Assembly (NCBI RefSeq): GCF_004363315.1
Contig: NZ_SNYL01000020.1
Span: 1-44,602, forward strand
From: Tepidicella xavieri
GTDB taxonomy: Bacteria; Pseudomonadota; Gammaproteobacteria; Burkholderiales; Burkholderiaceae_C
Length of the DNA: 44,602 nt
Reading direction: 5' to 3'
Part shown: positions 33,898 to 41,963 of the stretch, in pieces
How positions within the stretch are numbered: position 1 is the stretch's first letter
Layout of the letters: the number at the start of each line of letters is the position of its first letter
The notes under the pieces: generated by a model
The model's database searches: none
Seen by the model: the letters and a program-made list of their open reading frames with translations, nothing else
What the model was told of the DNA's origin: nothing
Program-made: the position numbers and the translations under genes

Positions 33898-35562
33898 TTA
33901 GCGCGCGCCCAGGCGCCGCTCAGGGCCTTTGTACACCCCAGCTGTGCCGTGGCCCCGGGTAGCCGCCGGGGTCAGCGGGGGATGCCCTCCCGATCCGTTC
34001 ATGAGTTTGAAGACCGCCACCAGTTCGGCCAGGCGCTGGGCCTGGTCACGCAGGCTGTCGGCCGCGGCGGCGCTTTGCTCGACCAGGGCGGCGTTTTGCT
34101 GCGTCATCTGATCCAACTGGGCCACGGCGCCGTTGATTTCGGCCAAGCCCTGCGACTGCTCGGCTGAGGCGGCCGTGATGTCGCCGATGAAGGACGACAC
34201 CTTCTGGGCATTGTCCACGATGTCGCGGATGGTATGCCCCGCCTGGCTGACGATCTGGGTGCCGACGTTGACCTTCTCCACGCTGGCGCTGATGAGGCTC
34301 TTGATTTCGCGGGCGGCTTCGGCGCTGCGCTGGGCCAGGCTGCGCACCTCACCGGCCACCACCGCAAAGCCGCGGCCGGCTTCGCCCGCGCGGGCCGCCT
34401 CCACCGCGGCGTTGAGCGCCAGGATGTTGGTCTGGAACGCAATGCCGTCGATGACCGAGATGATGTCGTGAATCTTCTGGCTGCTCTGGTGGATGTCTTC
34501 CATGGTGCGGACCACCTGCCCCACGAGTTCACCCCCTTGCTGGGCCACGGTGGCGTTTTCCTGCGCCATGCTGCTGGCCGAGCGCGCGGCATCGGCCGAC
34601 TGCTGCGCCGTGGCGGCGATCTGGTCCATGCTGGAGGCGGCCTGCTGCAAATTGGAAGCCGCCTGCTCGGTGCGGGCACTCAAGTCCTGATTGCCCGAGG
34701 CGATCTCGGTGCTGGCCACGCGGATGTTGTCGGCCGCGGCACGCACTTCGCCCACCGTGCGCGACAGGGAGGACTGCATGTCCGCCAGGCAGCGCATGAG
34801 TTCGGTCAGTTCGTCGGCGCCACGCAGATCGGGCTGGGTGGTCAGGTCGCCACGGGCGATCGACACCGCCAGCCCCTGGGCCTGCTCCAGCGGACGGGTG
34901 ATGCTGTGCATGTTGGCCAGGGTGGTGGGCACCACGATGAATGCCGCCAGCCCCACGGCGACCCCGAACAGCATGAGAATGATGCGCGAGGTGCGTTCGG
35001 CCTGCTCATAGGACGCGCGCACCTCCTCGGCCAGCAAACGGTCGAGCTCGGCCATCAGGGCATCGACCTTGTCGAAAGCCTCGTGGGCATTGCGCAGCAG
35101 GCGGTTGGCGGTGGTGGCCGAGTCGTAGGCGCTGGCTTCGAGTTGCCGCGCCACCGGTTCCATGGCCTGCCCATAGACGGTGAGCAATTCGCGAATCTGA
35201 CGCACCAAGGCGTCATCGTCGTCGGGCTCGCCACGCAGCATCTCGTCCAGGCGGGCTTGTACCTGGCGCCAGGCGGCGTCCCACTGGTCCTTGGCGGCAC
35301 GCACGGCCTCGGGCCGCTCGTAATTGATGATCATGTCGCGCTCGTAGCGCCGCAATTCGCCGAGCTGGACCTGCAACTGCCCCATTGCCACCGATTCGGC
35401 AAAAGAATGCTGCACGAATTCGTGATTGAAGGCCTGCATGCGGAACATCCCCCACAGGCCCGCCCCACCCACGATGGAAAGCAGCACCAGCACCACCGCA
35501 ATGGCACCGATCATGCGCAGACGTATGGTGAACGCCCGCATGAAGGTCAACAGCCAGCTCAT
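33898..35562 (-). CDS. Methyl-accepting chemotaxis protein
   Basis: This 554-residue chemoreceptor has an N-terminal membrane helix (about 15-38), a 4HB-type periplasmic domain, a second membrane helix near 192-213, a HAMP region and a signalling domain. The tip is [28 protein letters not shown], and typical methylation-helix flanks are present. It ends in PERRLGAR, with no docking pentapeptide, so adaptation may depend on the neighbouring receptor. The signalling part is close to that of the next gene at DNA level, suggesting duplication or gene conversion. GGGAGATG precedes the start. Confidence 0.93.
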   Translation of the reverse strand: MSWLLTFMRAFTIRLRMIGAIAVVLVLLSIVGGAGLWGMFRMQAFNHEFVQHSFAESVAMGQLQVQLGELRRYERDMIINYERPEAVRAAKDQWDAAWRQVQARLDEMLRGEPDDDDALVRQIRELLTVYGQAMEPVARQLEASAYDSATTANRLLRNAHEAFDKVDALMAELDRLLAEEVRASYEQAERTSRIILMLFGVAVGLAAFIVVPTTLANMHSITRPLEQAQGLAVSIARGDLTTQPDLRGADELTELMRCLADMQSSLSRTVGEVRAAADNIRVASTEIASGNQDLSARTEQAASNLQQAASSMDQIAATAQQSADAARSASSMAQENATVAQQGGELVGQVVRTMEDIHQSSQKIHDIISVIDGIAFQTNILALNAAVEAARAGEAGRGFAVVAGEVRSLAQRSAEAAREIKSLISASVEKVNVGTQIVSQAGHTIRDIVDNAQKVSSFIGDITAASAEQSQGLAEINGAVAQLDQMTQQNAALVEQSAAAADSLRDQAQRLAELVAVFKLMNGSGGHPPLTPAATRGHGTAGVYKGPERRLGAR

Positions 35563-35593
35563 CCAGTCATCTCCCTCTCATCAAAAGAACGGC

Positions 35594-35609
35594 GCGGCCT
35601 GCGGGCCGC
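35594..35609 (-). terminator. Hairpin with T-rich tail between cheW and the chemoreceptor genes
   Basis: GCGGCC-TGCG-GGCCGC is a 6-bp perfect stem. On the minus strand it is followed by GCCGTTCTTTTG, a moderate U-tract. It would end or attenuate transcription after cheW, lowering chemoreceptor expression relative to cheW. Confidence 0.5.
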
Positions 35610-35649
35610 ATCGGCATAGCTTGGTGTCGTGGTAAAAAGGCGCGGGGCT

Positions 35650-36168
35650 TTATGCCGCGGCGCTGTCGATCAGACCCATGTCGGGGCTGGACATCAGGGC
35701 TTCGATGTCCATCAGGATGAGCATGCGCTCGCCCACGCTGGCGATGCCGGTGATGAAGGCCGTGTCCACCGAGGCGCTGCTCATCTCGGGAGCGGGGCGG
35801 ATGGCGTCGCGCGCCAACTCCAGCACATCGGAGACCGAGTCCACCACCGCGCCCACCACGCGGCCCTTGACGTTGAGCACGATGACGACGGTAAAGTCGT
35901 TGTACTCGACCTTCTCGCAGCCCAGCTTGATGCGCAGATCGACCACCGGCACGATGACGCCGCGCAGGTTGACCACGCCTTTGATGAAAGGCGGCGCATT
36001 GGCGATACGCGTCGGCTCCTCGAAGGAGCGGATCTCCTGCACGCGCAGGATGTCGATGCCGTACTCCTCGGCCCCCAGGCGGAAGGTCAGGAATTCGGAA
36101 CTGCCCTGGGCGGCCCTGGCGGCGCCCGCCCCCGCCTTGGCGGACTGCTGTTGCGCGGTCATCGTCAT
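35650..36168 (-). CDS. cheW: Chemotaxis coupling protein CheW
   Basis: This 172-residue single CheW domain couples chemoreceptors to the kinase CheA. Typical stretches are [55 protein letters not shown] and [16 protein letters not shown] low-complexity Gln/Ala tail precedes the domain. ATG 36168 is chosen because AAGGAG lies just upstream; a second ATG at 36162 is in frame. cheA, cheR and other che genes are not in the window, so this is a satellite chemotaxis cluster with two receptors. Confidence 0.95.
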   Translation of the reverse strand: MTMTAQQQSAKAGAGAARAAQGSSEFLTFRLGAEEYGIDILRVQEIRSFEEPTRIANAPPFIKGVVNLRGVIVPVVDLRIKLGCEKVEYNDFTVVIVLNVKGRVVGAVVDSVSDVLELARDAIRPAPEMSSASVDTAFITGIASVGERMLILMDIEALMSSPDMGLIDSAAA

Positions 36169-36326
36169 GCGATCTCCTTGGGTCATGTGGAAGGAATGGG
36201 GTTCAAGTATCGGACAAAAACGGCCATCTGGAGGCACAATGAGGTCCATTGTGACGGCTGAATGCCGGATTTGAAAGGCACAGGCGGGTTTTCGATGGGT
36301 AGCACACAGGCTTATCTGAATACGAT

Positions 36327-36872
36327 TCAGTGCCCTTCGAACGTTACCAGCGTGTTGAGCGCCAAGCCGGAGGCGCGCAGCCGGTCGAGTCCGCCCAATT
36401 CGGGCAGGGCCACGATGGCCGCGCCTTCCGTCACGACCGCCCCCAGCTTCTCCAGCAGCTTCTTGCCTGCCATCATGGTGCCACCGGTGGCAATCAGGTC
36501 GTCGATCAGCAGCACCCGGTCGCCCGGCCGCACCGCATCGGTGTGCAGCTCCACGGTGGCGCTGCCGTATTCCAGCTCGTAGGTTTCCTCCACCGTGGTA
36601 AACGGCAGCTTGCCTTTCTTGCGGATGGGCACGAACCCGACGCCCAGCTCGTAAGCCAGCACCGAGCCGATGATGAAGCCCCGCGCATCCAGGCCGGCCA
36701 CCACGTCGGGGCGCAGGTCTCGGTCCATGTAGCGGTGCACGAAGGTGTCGATCAGCACCCGGAACACTTTCGGGTCCTGCAACAGCGGCGTGATGTCGCG
36801 AAACTGCACGCCAGGGGCCGGCCAGTCCGGCACGGTGCGGATGTGGGACTTGAGATAGGCAGAAGTGTCCAT
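36327..36872 (-). CDS. apt: Adenine phosphoribosyltransferase
   Basis: This 181-residue enzyme salvages adenine to AMP using PRPP. It has [17 protein letters not shown] at the N-terminus, [67 protein letters not shown] with the PRPP-binding motif, and a normal length. The start ATG has no Shine-Dalgarno and sits 6 nt after a GATAAT box, suggesting leaderless transcription. It is divergent from kdsD across 150 bp. Confidence 0.97.
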   Translation of the reverse strand: MDTSAYLKSHIRTVPDWPAPGVQFRDITPLLQDPKVFRVLIDTFVHRYMDRDLRPDVVAGLDARGFIIGSVLAYELGVGFVPIRKKGKLPFTTVEETYELEYGSATVELHTDAVRPGDRVLLIDDLIATGGTMMAGKKLLEKLGAVVTEGAAIVALPELGGLDRLRASGLALNTLVTFEGH

Positions 36873-36878
36873 GGCGCC

Positions 36879-36884
36879 ATTATC
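36879..36884 (-). promoter_or_regulatory. -10 box GATAAT, possible leaderless start of apt
   Basis: GATAAT on the minus strand ends 6 nt before the apt ATG, so transcription would begin at the start codon. No Shine-Dalgarno and no clear -35 box are present. Confidence 0.45.
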
Positions 36885-37009
36885 ACGCGCCTATAACCCT
36901 CACGCGCCCACAACCCCTGCCCATGCCCCCACACGCATCATTCCCCTGCTCGCGCCCTCATCGCGACCCGCCATCCCCACGGACTGCGCCAGGCGCATGG
37001 CCGGTAGCG

Positions 37010-37015
37010 GATAAT
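37010..37015 (+). promoter_or_regulatory. -10 box GATAAT, possible leaderless start of kdsD
   Basis: GATAAT ends 7 nt before the kdsD ATG at 37023, with TCCGCCC between and no Shine-Dalgarno. The arrangement mirrors that of the divergent apt gene. Confidence 0.45.
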
Positions 37016-37022
37016 TCCGCCC

Positions 37023-38015
37023 ATGCCTCCGAACGCTTCTGAACCCGCCGCCGACCGCCTGCTGGCGCTGGCCCGAGACGCCCTGTCCATCGAAGCGCAG
37101 GCCGTGCTGGCGATGAGTGAGCGGCTGGATGCCCGATTCGCCGACGCGGTGCGGCGCATCTTGGCTTGCCCGGGCCGGGTGGTCGTCACCGGCATGGGCA
37201 AAAGCGGGCACGTCGGCCGCAAAATCGCCGCCACCCTGGCATCCACCGGCACGCCGGCCATGTTCGTGCACCCGGCCGAAGCCAGCCATGGCGACCTGGG
37301 CATGATCACCGCCAGCGACGTGGTGCTGGCCATCAGCAACAGCGGCGAGAGCGACGAACTCACGGCCATCGTGCCGCTCATCAAGCGCATGGGCGTGCCC
37401 CTGCTGGCCATGACCGGCCGCCCCCAGTCCACCCTGGGTCGCCATGCCGACGTGGTGCTCGACACCCGGGTGGACAAGGAAGCCTGCCCCCACAACCTGG
37501 CCCCCACCGCCAGCACCACCGCGCAAATGGCCATGGGCGATGCCCTGGCCGTGGCCCTGCTCGATGCGCGCGGCTTCAAGGCCGACGATTTCGCCCGCTC
37601 CCACCCGGGCGGCGCCCTGGGCCGCAAGCTGCTGACCCTGGTCAGCGACGTGATGCGCCCGGCCGACCAGGCGCCGCAAGTGGGGCTGGACGCCACGCTG
37701 CCGCAAATGATGCGCGAAATCAGCGCCAAGGGCCTGGGGGCGACGGCCGTCGTCGATGCCTCGGGCGTGCCGGTGGGCATCTTCACCGACGGCGACCTGC
37801 GCCGCCTCATCGAACACGGCGCCGATCTGCAATCGGTCACCGCCGCCCAGGTCATGCACCCGCGGCCACGCACCATCCGGCCCGAAGCGCTGGCCGTCGA
37901 GGCGGCCGAGCTCATGGAAACACACCGCATCAACAGCGTGCTGGTGGTCGATGCCGACGGCCGCCTCTGCGGTGCCCTGAACAATCACGACCTCATGCGC
38001 GCCAAGGTGATCTGA
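37023..38015 (+). CDS. kdsD: Arabinose-5-phosphate isomerase
   Basis: This 330-residue enzyme converts ribulose-5-phosphate to arabinose-5-phosphate for Kdo synthesis. The SIS domain (about 30-170) contains TGMGKSGHVGRKIAATLASTGTPAMFVHPAEASHGDLGMI and AISNSGESDEL. Two CBS domains follow (about 205-330), starting with VSDVMRPADQAP and AAQVMHPRPRTI. The architecture and length are those of KdsD/KpsF/GutQ. It is followed 3 bp later by kdsC and then lptC, the usual Kdo/LPS-transport gene group, which supports KdsD rather than GutQ. Confidence 0.96.
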   Translation: MPPNASEPAADRLLALARDALSIEAQAVLAMSERLDARFADAVRRILACPGRVVVTGMGKSGHVGRKIAATLASTGTPAMFVHPAEASHGDLGMITASDVVLAISNSGESDELTAIVPLIKRMGVPLLAMTGRPQSTLGRHADVVLDTRVDKEACPHNLAPTASTTAQMAMGDALAVALLDARGFKADDFARSHPGGALGRKLLTLVSDVMRPADQAPQVGLDATLPQMMREISAKGLGATAVVDASGVPVGIFTDGDLRRLIEHGADLQSVTAAQVMHPRPRTIRPEALAVEAAELMETHRINSVLVVDADGRLCGALNNHDLMRAKVI

Positions 38016-38018
38016 GCC

Positions 38019-38594
38019 ATGCGACAGCCTGCCGCCGCCCTGCCCCCGCTGCCTCCCTGCCTACAATTCGACCCCGAACTGCTGCTGCGCGCGCAGCCGG
38101 TGCGGGTCGTGTTCTTCGATGTCGATGGCGTGCTCACCGACGGCGGGCTGTACTACAGCGAGCACGGCGAAACCCTCAAACGCTTTCACACCCTGGACGG
38201 CCACGGCATCAAGCTGCTGCGCCGAACCGGCATCACGGCCGCCGTGGTCACCGGCCGGGATTCGGCCGCCCTGCGCCTGCGGCTGCAGGCCCTGGGCGTG
38301 ACGCATGCCCGCTTCGGCACCGAAGACAAACGACCGGCCGCCGAATCGCTGCTCGACGAATTGGGACTGGACTGGTCCCAGGCGGCCGCCATGGGCGATG
38401 ACTGGCCCGACTTGCCGGTGCTGCGCCGCTGCGCCCTGGCCGTGGCCCCGCCGGGCGCGCAGGCCGAAGTGCGCGGCGTGGCCCACCACATCACCCAGGC
38501 CGCTGGCGGCCAAGGCGCTGTGCGAGAGCTGTGCGACCTGCTCCTCGTGGCCAGCGGCCATTACGCCGCGCTGCTTGAGGAGGCCGGCGCTTGA
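38019..38594 (+). CDS. kdsC: 3-deoxy-D-manno-octulosonate 8-phosphate phosphatase
   Basis: This 191-residue HAD-family phosphatase of the C0 type releases phosphate from Kdo-8-phosphate. The nucleophile motif DVDGVLTDG begins with Asp34, with Asp36 as acid/base. TGRDS (motif II) and AAMGDDWPDLPVL (motif IV) follow at the spacing typical of KdsC, with no cap domain. It overlaps the lptC start (TTGA) at its stop and is 3 bp after kdsD. Confidence 0.96.
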   Translation: MRQPAAALPPLPPCLQFDPELLLRAQPVRVVFFDVDGVLTDGGLYYSEHGETLKRFHTLDGHGIKLLRRTGITAAVVTGRDSAALRLRLQALGVTHARFGTEDKRPAAESLLDELGLDWSQAAAMGDDWPDLPVLRRCALAVAPPGAQAEVRGVAHHITQAAGGQGAVRELCDLLLVASGHYAALLEEAGA

Positions 38595-39253
38595 ACGCCG
38601 CTCCATCGCTGCCCCCACCCATCGCCACAGGCGGTGCGCCCAAGGCCTCGCGCCTGGGGCGATGGTGGGATCGGCTCTCCATCTACCTGCCGGTGCTGAT
38701 GATGGGGCTGCTGGCGCTGGGCAGCTACTGGGTGGTCAGCCAGGCCCCCAAGCCCGAGCCGCCGCGCCCGCCGCGGCCCGCTTCCACCGAGCCGGACTAT
38801 TTCATGCACGATTTCGCCGTGCGCACGTTCGCGGCCGATGGCTCGCTGCAATCGGAATTGCGCGGCGCCGCGTTGCGGCACTACCCCGGCACGGATCGGT
38901 TGGAGGTCGATCAGGTGGAACTGCGCAGCGTCAACCCCGAAGGGCGCCTGACCACGGCGCGGGCCCAGCGGCTGCTGACCAACGACGAACAGTCGTTCTA
39001 CACCCTCACGGGGGACGTGGTCATCGTGCGCGAAGCCCAGCGTCTGGCCGACGGCCGTACCTTGCCCCGGCTGGAGTTTCGCGGCCAAGCACTGACCTAT
39101 TTCGTGACCGAGGAGCGCCTGGAGTCCGATCAACCCGTGGTCATGCTGCGCGGCACCGACCGCGTCAGCGCCGACCGGCTGCGCTATGCCGAGGACACGC
39201 GGCAAGCCGATCTGCAAGGGCGGGTTCGTGCCACGCTGAATCCGCGCCCCTGA
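38591..39253 (+). CDS. lptC: LPS export ABC transporter periplasmic protein LptC
   Basis: This 220-residue bitopic protein links the inner-membrane LptBFG motor to the periplasmic LptA bridge. An N-terminal membrane helix (about 30-49, YLPVLMMGLLALGSYWVVSQ) is followed by a beta-jellyroll region beginning PDYFMHDFAVRTFAADGSLQSELRGAALRHYPGTDRLEVDQVEL. The TTG start at 38591 overlaps the kdsC stop (TTGA). The usual next genes lptA and lptB are missing here; a convergent RRM gene follows after a hairpin. Confidence 0.92.
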   Translation: MNAAPSLPPPIATGGAPKASRLGRWWDRLSIYLPVLMMGLLALGSYWVVSQAPKPEPPRPPRPASTEPDYFMHDFAVRTFAADGSLQSELRGAALRHYPGTDRLEVDQVELRSVNPEGRLTTARAQRLLTNDEQSFYTLTGDVVIVREAQRLADGRTLPRLEFRGQALTYFVTEERLESDQPVVMLRGTDRVSADRLRYAEDTRQADLQGRVRATLNPRP

Positions 39254-39261
39254 AAACGACA

Positions 39262-39289
39262 CAGCCCCGGCGCCATGCGCACGGGGCTG
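39262..39289 (-). terminator. Hairpin terminator between lptC and the RRM gene
   Basis: CAGCCCCG (39262-39269) pairs with CGGGGCTG (39282-39289), and the loop can extend through GCGC-CAT-GCGC. On the minus strand it is followed by TGTCGTTTTC, so it should end the RRM gene. It may also hinder read-through from lptC on the plus strand, where no T-run follows. Confidence 0.65.
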
Positions 39290-39348
39290 CACAGGAGGCC
39301 GCGCACAGGCTGCGCCTGCGAAGCGGCCCACCGCCGATCACATCGCAA

Positions 39349-39726
39349 TCAATAGCCGCCGCGGCCACCTTCTCGGCGGCCACCGCCGCCATAGGGGCTG
39401 CGGAATTGGCCTTCACCCCCGCCGAAGCCGCCTTCGCGGCGGCCACCGCCAAAGCCCCCGCTGCGCGGCGGACGCGGCTCCATCGGACGGGCCTCATTGA
39501 CCACCAGGCTGCGGCCGCCCAGCGATTGGCCATTCATGCCCTGAATCGCCGACTGCGCCTCCGATTCGCTGCCCATTTCGACGAAGCCGAAACCCTTGGA
39601 GCGGCCGGTGTCACGCTCCATCATCACCTTGGCGCTGGCCACGCGGCCGAAAGCGCCGAAAGCCTGTTGCAGATCGTCGTCGCGCACGGAATACGGAAGA
39701 TTGCCGACGTACAGTTTGTTGCCCAT
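39349..39726 (-). CDS. RRM-domain RNA-binding protein with Gly-rich tail
   Basis: This 125-residue protein has one RNA-recognition motif (about 1-80) with RNP2 LYVGNL at 4-9 and RNP1 KGFGFVEM near 44-51. A Gly/Arg/Phe-rich tail of GGGRREGG-type repeats follows to the C-terminus. Bacterial proteins of this kind bind single-stranded RNA and are often cold-induced. The start at 39726 (MGNKLYVGNL) is preceded by CAGGAGT. A CATAAT box at 39869-39874 on the minus strand would give a leader of about 135 nt. It is divergent from the metX regulatory region. Confidence 0.93.
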   Translation of the reverse strand: MGNKLYVGNLPYSVRDDDLQQAFGAFGRVASAKVMMERDTGRSKGFGFVEMGSESEAQSAIQGMNGQSLGGRSLVVNEARPMEPRPPRSGGFGGGRREGGFGGGEGQFRSPYGGGGRREGGRGGY

Positions 39727-39941
39727 TGACGGGACTCCTGAAAACACAAAAGGAAACGAAATAGCGATGGAGCCCCGTTGGCACGACGAAACCGCTTACC
39801 TGGCTGCAGTGGCACGCGAAACTGACCAATCACCGTTTGACGTGCGCGCGAAACGCACACGCCGCCCCATTATGCGCGTCTGACCGAAACCGTGGGGACT
39901 TTTTTCGATTTGCACGCTGACAGGGCGATGACCGTTGCGAA

Positions 39942-39972
39942 GTGACAACACCCCCGCCTCATGCCCTATACT
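39942..39972 (+). promoter_or_regulatory. Promoter of the SAM-II-metX transcript
   Basis: The -10 box TATACT (39967-39972) is strong. A -35-like GTGACA (39942-39947, 5 of 6 to TTGACA) lies 19 bp upstream. Transcription would start at about 39979, right where the riboswitch begins. Confidence 0.6.
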
Positions 39973-39977
39973 TGGCA

Positions 39978-40032
39978 TGCGCCGATTTGTTCCGGAATTG
40001 CGGGCGCTTTTAGAAATGCCGCTAAAGAGGAG
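39978..40032 (+). promoter_or_regulatory. SAM-II riboswitch upstream of metX
   Basis: The sequence matches the SAM-II aptamer closely. P1 is GCGCC (39979-39983) paired with GGCGC (40003-40007), with the conserved GATTT directly after the 5' strand (39984-39988). A TTCCGGAATTGC loop follows, then GAAAT (40013-40017) and the invariant GCTAAAGAGG (40021-40030), where the 3' pseudoknot strand and the ligand-contact bases lie. This is the same order and spacing as in known SAM-II RNAs. Its location before metX, a methionine-synthesis gene, fits SAM feedback. The 3' end GAGGAG doubles as a ribosome-binding site for the upstream ORF at 40040, so SAM binding would block translation there. Confidence 0.88.
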
Positions 40033-40034
40033 AT

Positions 40035-40104
40035 ACCCGGTGATACGCACCGCCGTTTCTGCTCTGACACAGCATGAGCGGCCGAGAGCGATCCCGGGTT
40101 TTTT
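40035..40104 (+). terminator. Terminator-like hairpin in the metX leader
   Basis: ACCCGG (40035-40040) pairs with CCGGGT (40094-40099), with an inner stem GCTCT/AGAGC (40061-40065, 40085-40089). A T6 run (40099-40104) follows. The stem lies inside the upstream ORF, so translating ribosomes would keep it open. The outer stem encloses a large interior, so its strength as a terminator is uncertain. Confidence 0.5.
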
Positions 40105-40144
40105 GTTTGCGGGGTGCGAGCCACCCCCGGAGTGCTGCACGTGA
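40040..40144 (+). CDS. 34-codon upstream ORF between SAM-II riboswitch and metX
   Basis: The ORF starts with GTG at 40040, 7 nt after the GGAG (40029-40032) at the 3' end of the riboswitch. It encodes [18 protein letters not shown] and continues to the Cys-rich end PPPECCT. Its stop TGA (40142-40144) overlaps the metX GTG start as GTGA. The peptide resembles no family I know and is probably a translated regulatory leader. Placement of the start, the ribosome-binding site and the overlapping stop is too neat to look accidental, but no codon-use argument is possible at this length. It may work by keeping the terminator-like hairpin open and by coupling translation to metX. Confidence 0.5.
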   Translation: MIRTAVSALTQHERPRAIPGFLFAGCEPPPECCT

Positions 40145-41337
40145 TCGTCACGCCACAACGCATGCGGTTCGACCAGCCGCTGCCGCTGCAAAGCGGCGCG
40201 GTGCTGCCCAGCTACGAACTCGTCTATGAGACCTACGGCACCCTCGATGCCGACCGCGCCAACGCGGTGCTGATCTGCCATGCCCTCAACGCCAGCCACC
40301 ATGTGGCCGGCCACCATGCCGATGCCAGCGGCCAGCCCATCCCCAAAAGCGAGGGCTGGTGGCACAACATGGTCGGCCCAGGCAAGCCGGTGGACACGAA
40401 CCGGTTTTTCGTCATCGGGGTCAACAACATCGGCTCCTGCTTCGGCTCCACCGGGCCGACCCACGTCAACCCCGCCACCGGCGAGCCGTGGGGCGCCGAC
40501 TTTCCCGTGGTGACGGTGGAAGACTGGGTGCATACCCAGGCGCGGCTGCTCGATGCCTTGGGCATCGAGCGTCTGGCGGCCGTCATGGGCGGCAGCCTGG
40601 GCGGCATGCAAACCCTGGGCTGGACCCTGCAATACCCCGAACGGGTACGCCACGCCGTGGTGGTGGCCAGCGCCCCCAACCTGACGGCGGAAAACATCGC
40701 TTTCAACGAGGTGGCCCGCCGCGCCATCGTGACCGACCCCGACTTCCACGGCGGCCACTATCTGCGCCACGGCACCAAGCCGCGCCGCGGCTTGCGCATT
40801 GCCCGCATGATCGGCCACATCACGTACTTGAGCGATGACGTCATGAACGAGAAGTTTGGGCGCCAGCTCAAACCCCTGACCGATGCCGTGCAAGCTGGCG
40901 CGGTGGACGAGGCCGTGCGCCTGGCCTATCGCTACACCACGCAGGACGTGGAATTCCAGATCGAGAGCTATCTGCGCCACCAGGGCGACAAGTTCAGCGA
41001 CTATTTCGACGCCAACACCTATTTGCTCATCACCCGGGCGCTGGACTATTTCGACCCGGCGCGGGCGCACGACGGCCACCTCAGCGCCGCTTTGGCCGCC
41101 GCCCAGGCCGAGTTTCTGCTCATCAGCTTCAGCACCGACTGGCGTTTTTCGCCCGCGCGCAGCCGCGAGATCGTCAAAGCCTTGGTGGACAACCGGCGCC
41201 AGGTCAGCTACGCCGAGATCGACGCGCCCCATGGGCACGACGCCTTTTTGCTCGATGACCCTCGCTACCACGCCGCCGTGCGTGCTTATTTCGAGCGCCG
41301 CGTGGCGCACAGCCTGAGTGCCGGAGGCCGCGCATGA
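40141..41337 (+). CDS. metX: Homoserine O-acyltransferase MetX
   Basis: This 398-residue alpha/beta-hydrolase activates homoserine for methionine synthesis. The nucleophile is Ser152 in [13 protein letters not shown]. The Asp (STDWRFSP, about 345) and His ([10 protein letters not shown], about 360) complete the triad, and the N-terminal [19 protein letters not shown] is typical. Whether it uses acetyl-CoA or succinyl-CoA cannot be settled by eye; burkholderial MetX proteins are often annotated as succinyl-type. The GTG start at 40141 is chosen because CCGGAG lies 8 nt before it and conserved sequence begins there. It overlaps metW by 4 bp (ATGA) and sits behind a SAM-II riboswitch. Confidence 0.96.
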   Translation: MIVTPQRMRFDQPLPLQSGAVLPSYELVYETYGTLDADRANAVLICHALNASHHVAGHHADASGQPIPKSEGWWHNMVGPGKPVDTNRFFVIGVNNIGSCFGSTGPTHVNPATGEPWGADFPVVTVEDWVHTQARLLDALGIERLAAVMGGSLGGMQTLGWTLQYPERVRHAVVVASAPNLTAENIAFNEVARRAIVTDPDFHGGHYLRHGTKPRRGLRIARMIGHITYLSDDVMNEKFGRQLKPLTDAVQAGAVDEAVRLAYRYTTQDVEFQIESYLRHQGDKFSDYFDANTYLLITRALDYFDPARAHDGHLSAALAAAQAEFLLISFSTDWRFSPARSREIVKALVDNRRQVSYAEIDAPHGHDAFLLDDPRYHAAVRAYFERRVAHSLSAGGRA

Positions 41338-41918
41338 CCGACCGACTGATGCTCGAATCGATTGCCCGCCTGGTGCCGCGCGGCGCCCGCGTGCTGGACC
41401 TGGGCTGTGGCGACGGCGCCTTGCTGGCCCATTTGCGCGACACCCTGGGCTGCACCGGCTATGGAGTCGAAATCGACGATGCCAAGGTGCACGCCTGCCT
41501 GCAGCGCGGCATCGATGTGCTGCAACTCAACCTCGAAGAAGGCCTGGCCCTGTTCGAGGACGATAGCTTCGACCTGGTGCTGCAGATCGACACGCTGCAA
41601 CACCTGCGCAACGCTGAGACCATGCTGCGCGAGACCGCCCGCGTGGGCCGGCAGGCGATCGTGGCCTTTCCCAACTTCGCCCACTGGCCCAACCGCCTGA
41701 GCGTGCTGCAAGGCCGCATGCCGGTGACCAAGCGGCTGCCCTACCAGTGGTACGACACGCCCAACATCCGGGTCGGCACTTACGCCGATTTCGAGGTGCT
41801 GGCCCAGCGGCTGGGGCTGGTGATCACCGACAGCTTCGGGCTCGAACAGGGGCGCGAGGTGCGCTTCCTGCCCAACCTGCTGGCCAGCACGGCGGTGTTC
41901 AAGCTGGTGCAGGGCTGA
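41334..41918 (+). CDS. metW: Methionine biosynthesis protein MetW
   Basis: This 194-residue protein of the class I methyltransferase fold has [17 protein letters not shown] near the N-terminus, GYGVEIDD, and the MetW-type segments [39 protein letters not shown] and [13 protein letters not shown]. MetW is cotranscribed with metX in many beta- and alphaproteobacteria and is thought to be needed for MetX activity rather than for a known methylation. The ATGA overlap with metX supports coupled expression under the same riboswitch. Confidence 0.95.
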   Translation: MTDRLMLESIARLVPRGARVLDLGCGDGALLAHLRDTLGCTGYGVEIDDAKVHACLQRGIDVLQLNLEEGLALFEDDSFDLVLQIDTLQHLRNAETMLRETARVGRQAIVAFPNFAHWPNRLSVLQGRMPVTKRLPYQWYDTPNIRVGTYADFEVLAQRLGLVITDSFGLEQGREVRFLPNLLASTAVFKLVQG

Positions 41919-41963
41919 AGCGAGCGCACCCGTGGCCTGGGCGGGCGCCGTCTCAGAACGGCG

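Noticed and set aside
30302-33901. Very long open frame (about 1200 codons) on the plus strand
   Set aside because: It lies antisense to the M20 peptidase and chemoreceptor genes, which have clear families. The long frame is a by-product of GC-rich codon use, and its translation is low-complexity Gly/His/Gln-rich sequence.
36190-36249. Possible FliA (sigma28) promoter before cheW (GTCCGATA)
   Set aside because: The -10-like part is partly right but no TAAA -35 element lies at the proper distance.
36316-36330. Palindrome CTGAAT-ACG-ATTCAG at the end of apt
   Set aside because: It overlaps the coding end and lacks a T-run; the position does not suit an operator for either neighbour.
41946-41963. 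Small inverted repeat CGCCGT/ACGGCG between metW and the GntP gene as a terminator
   Set aside because: Only a 6-bp stem and no T-run on either strand.
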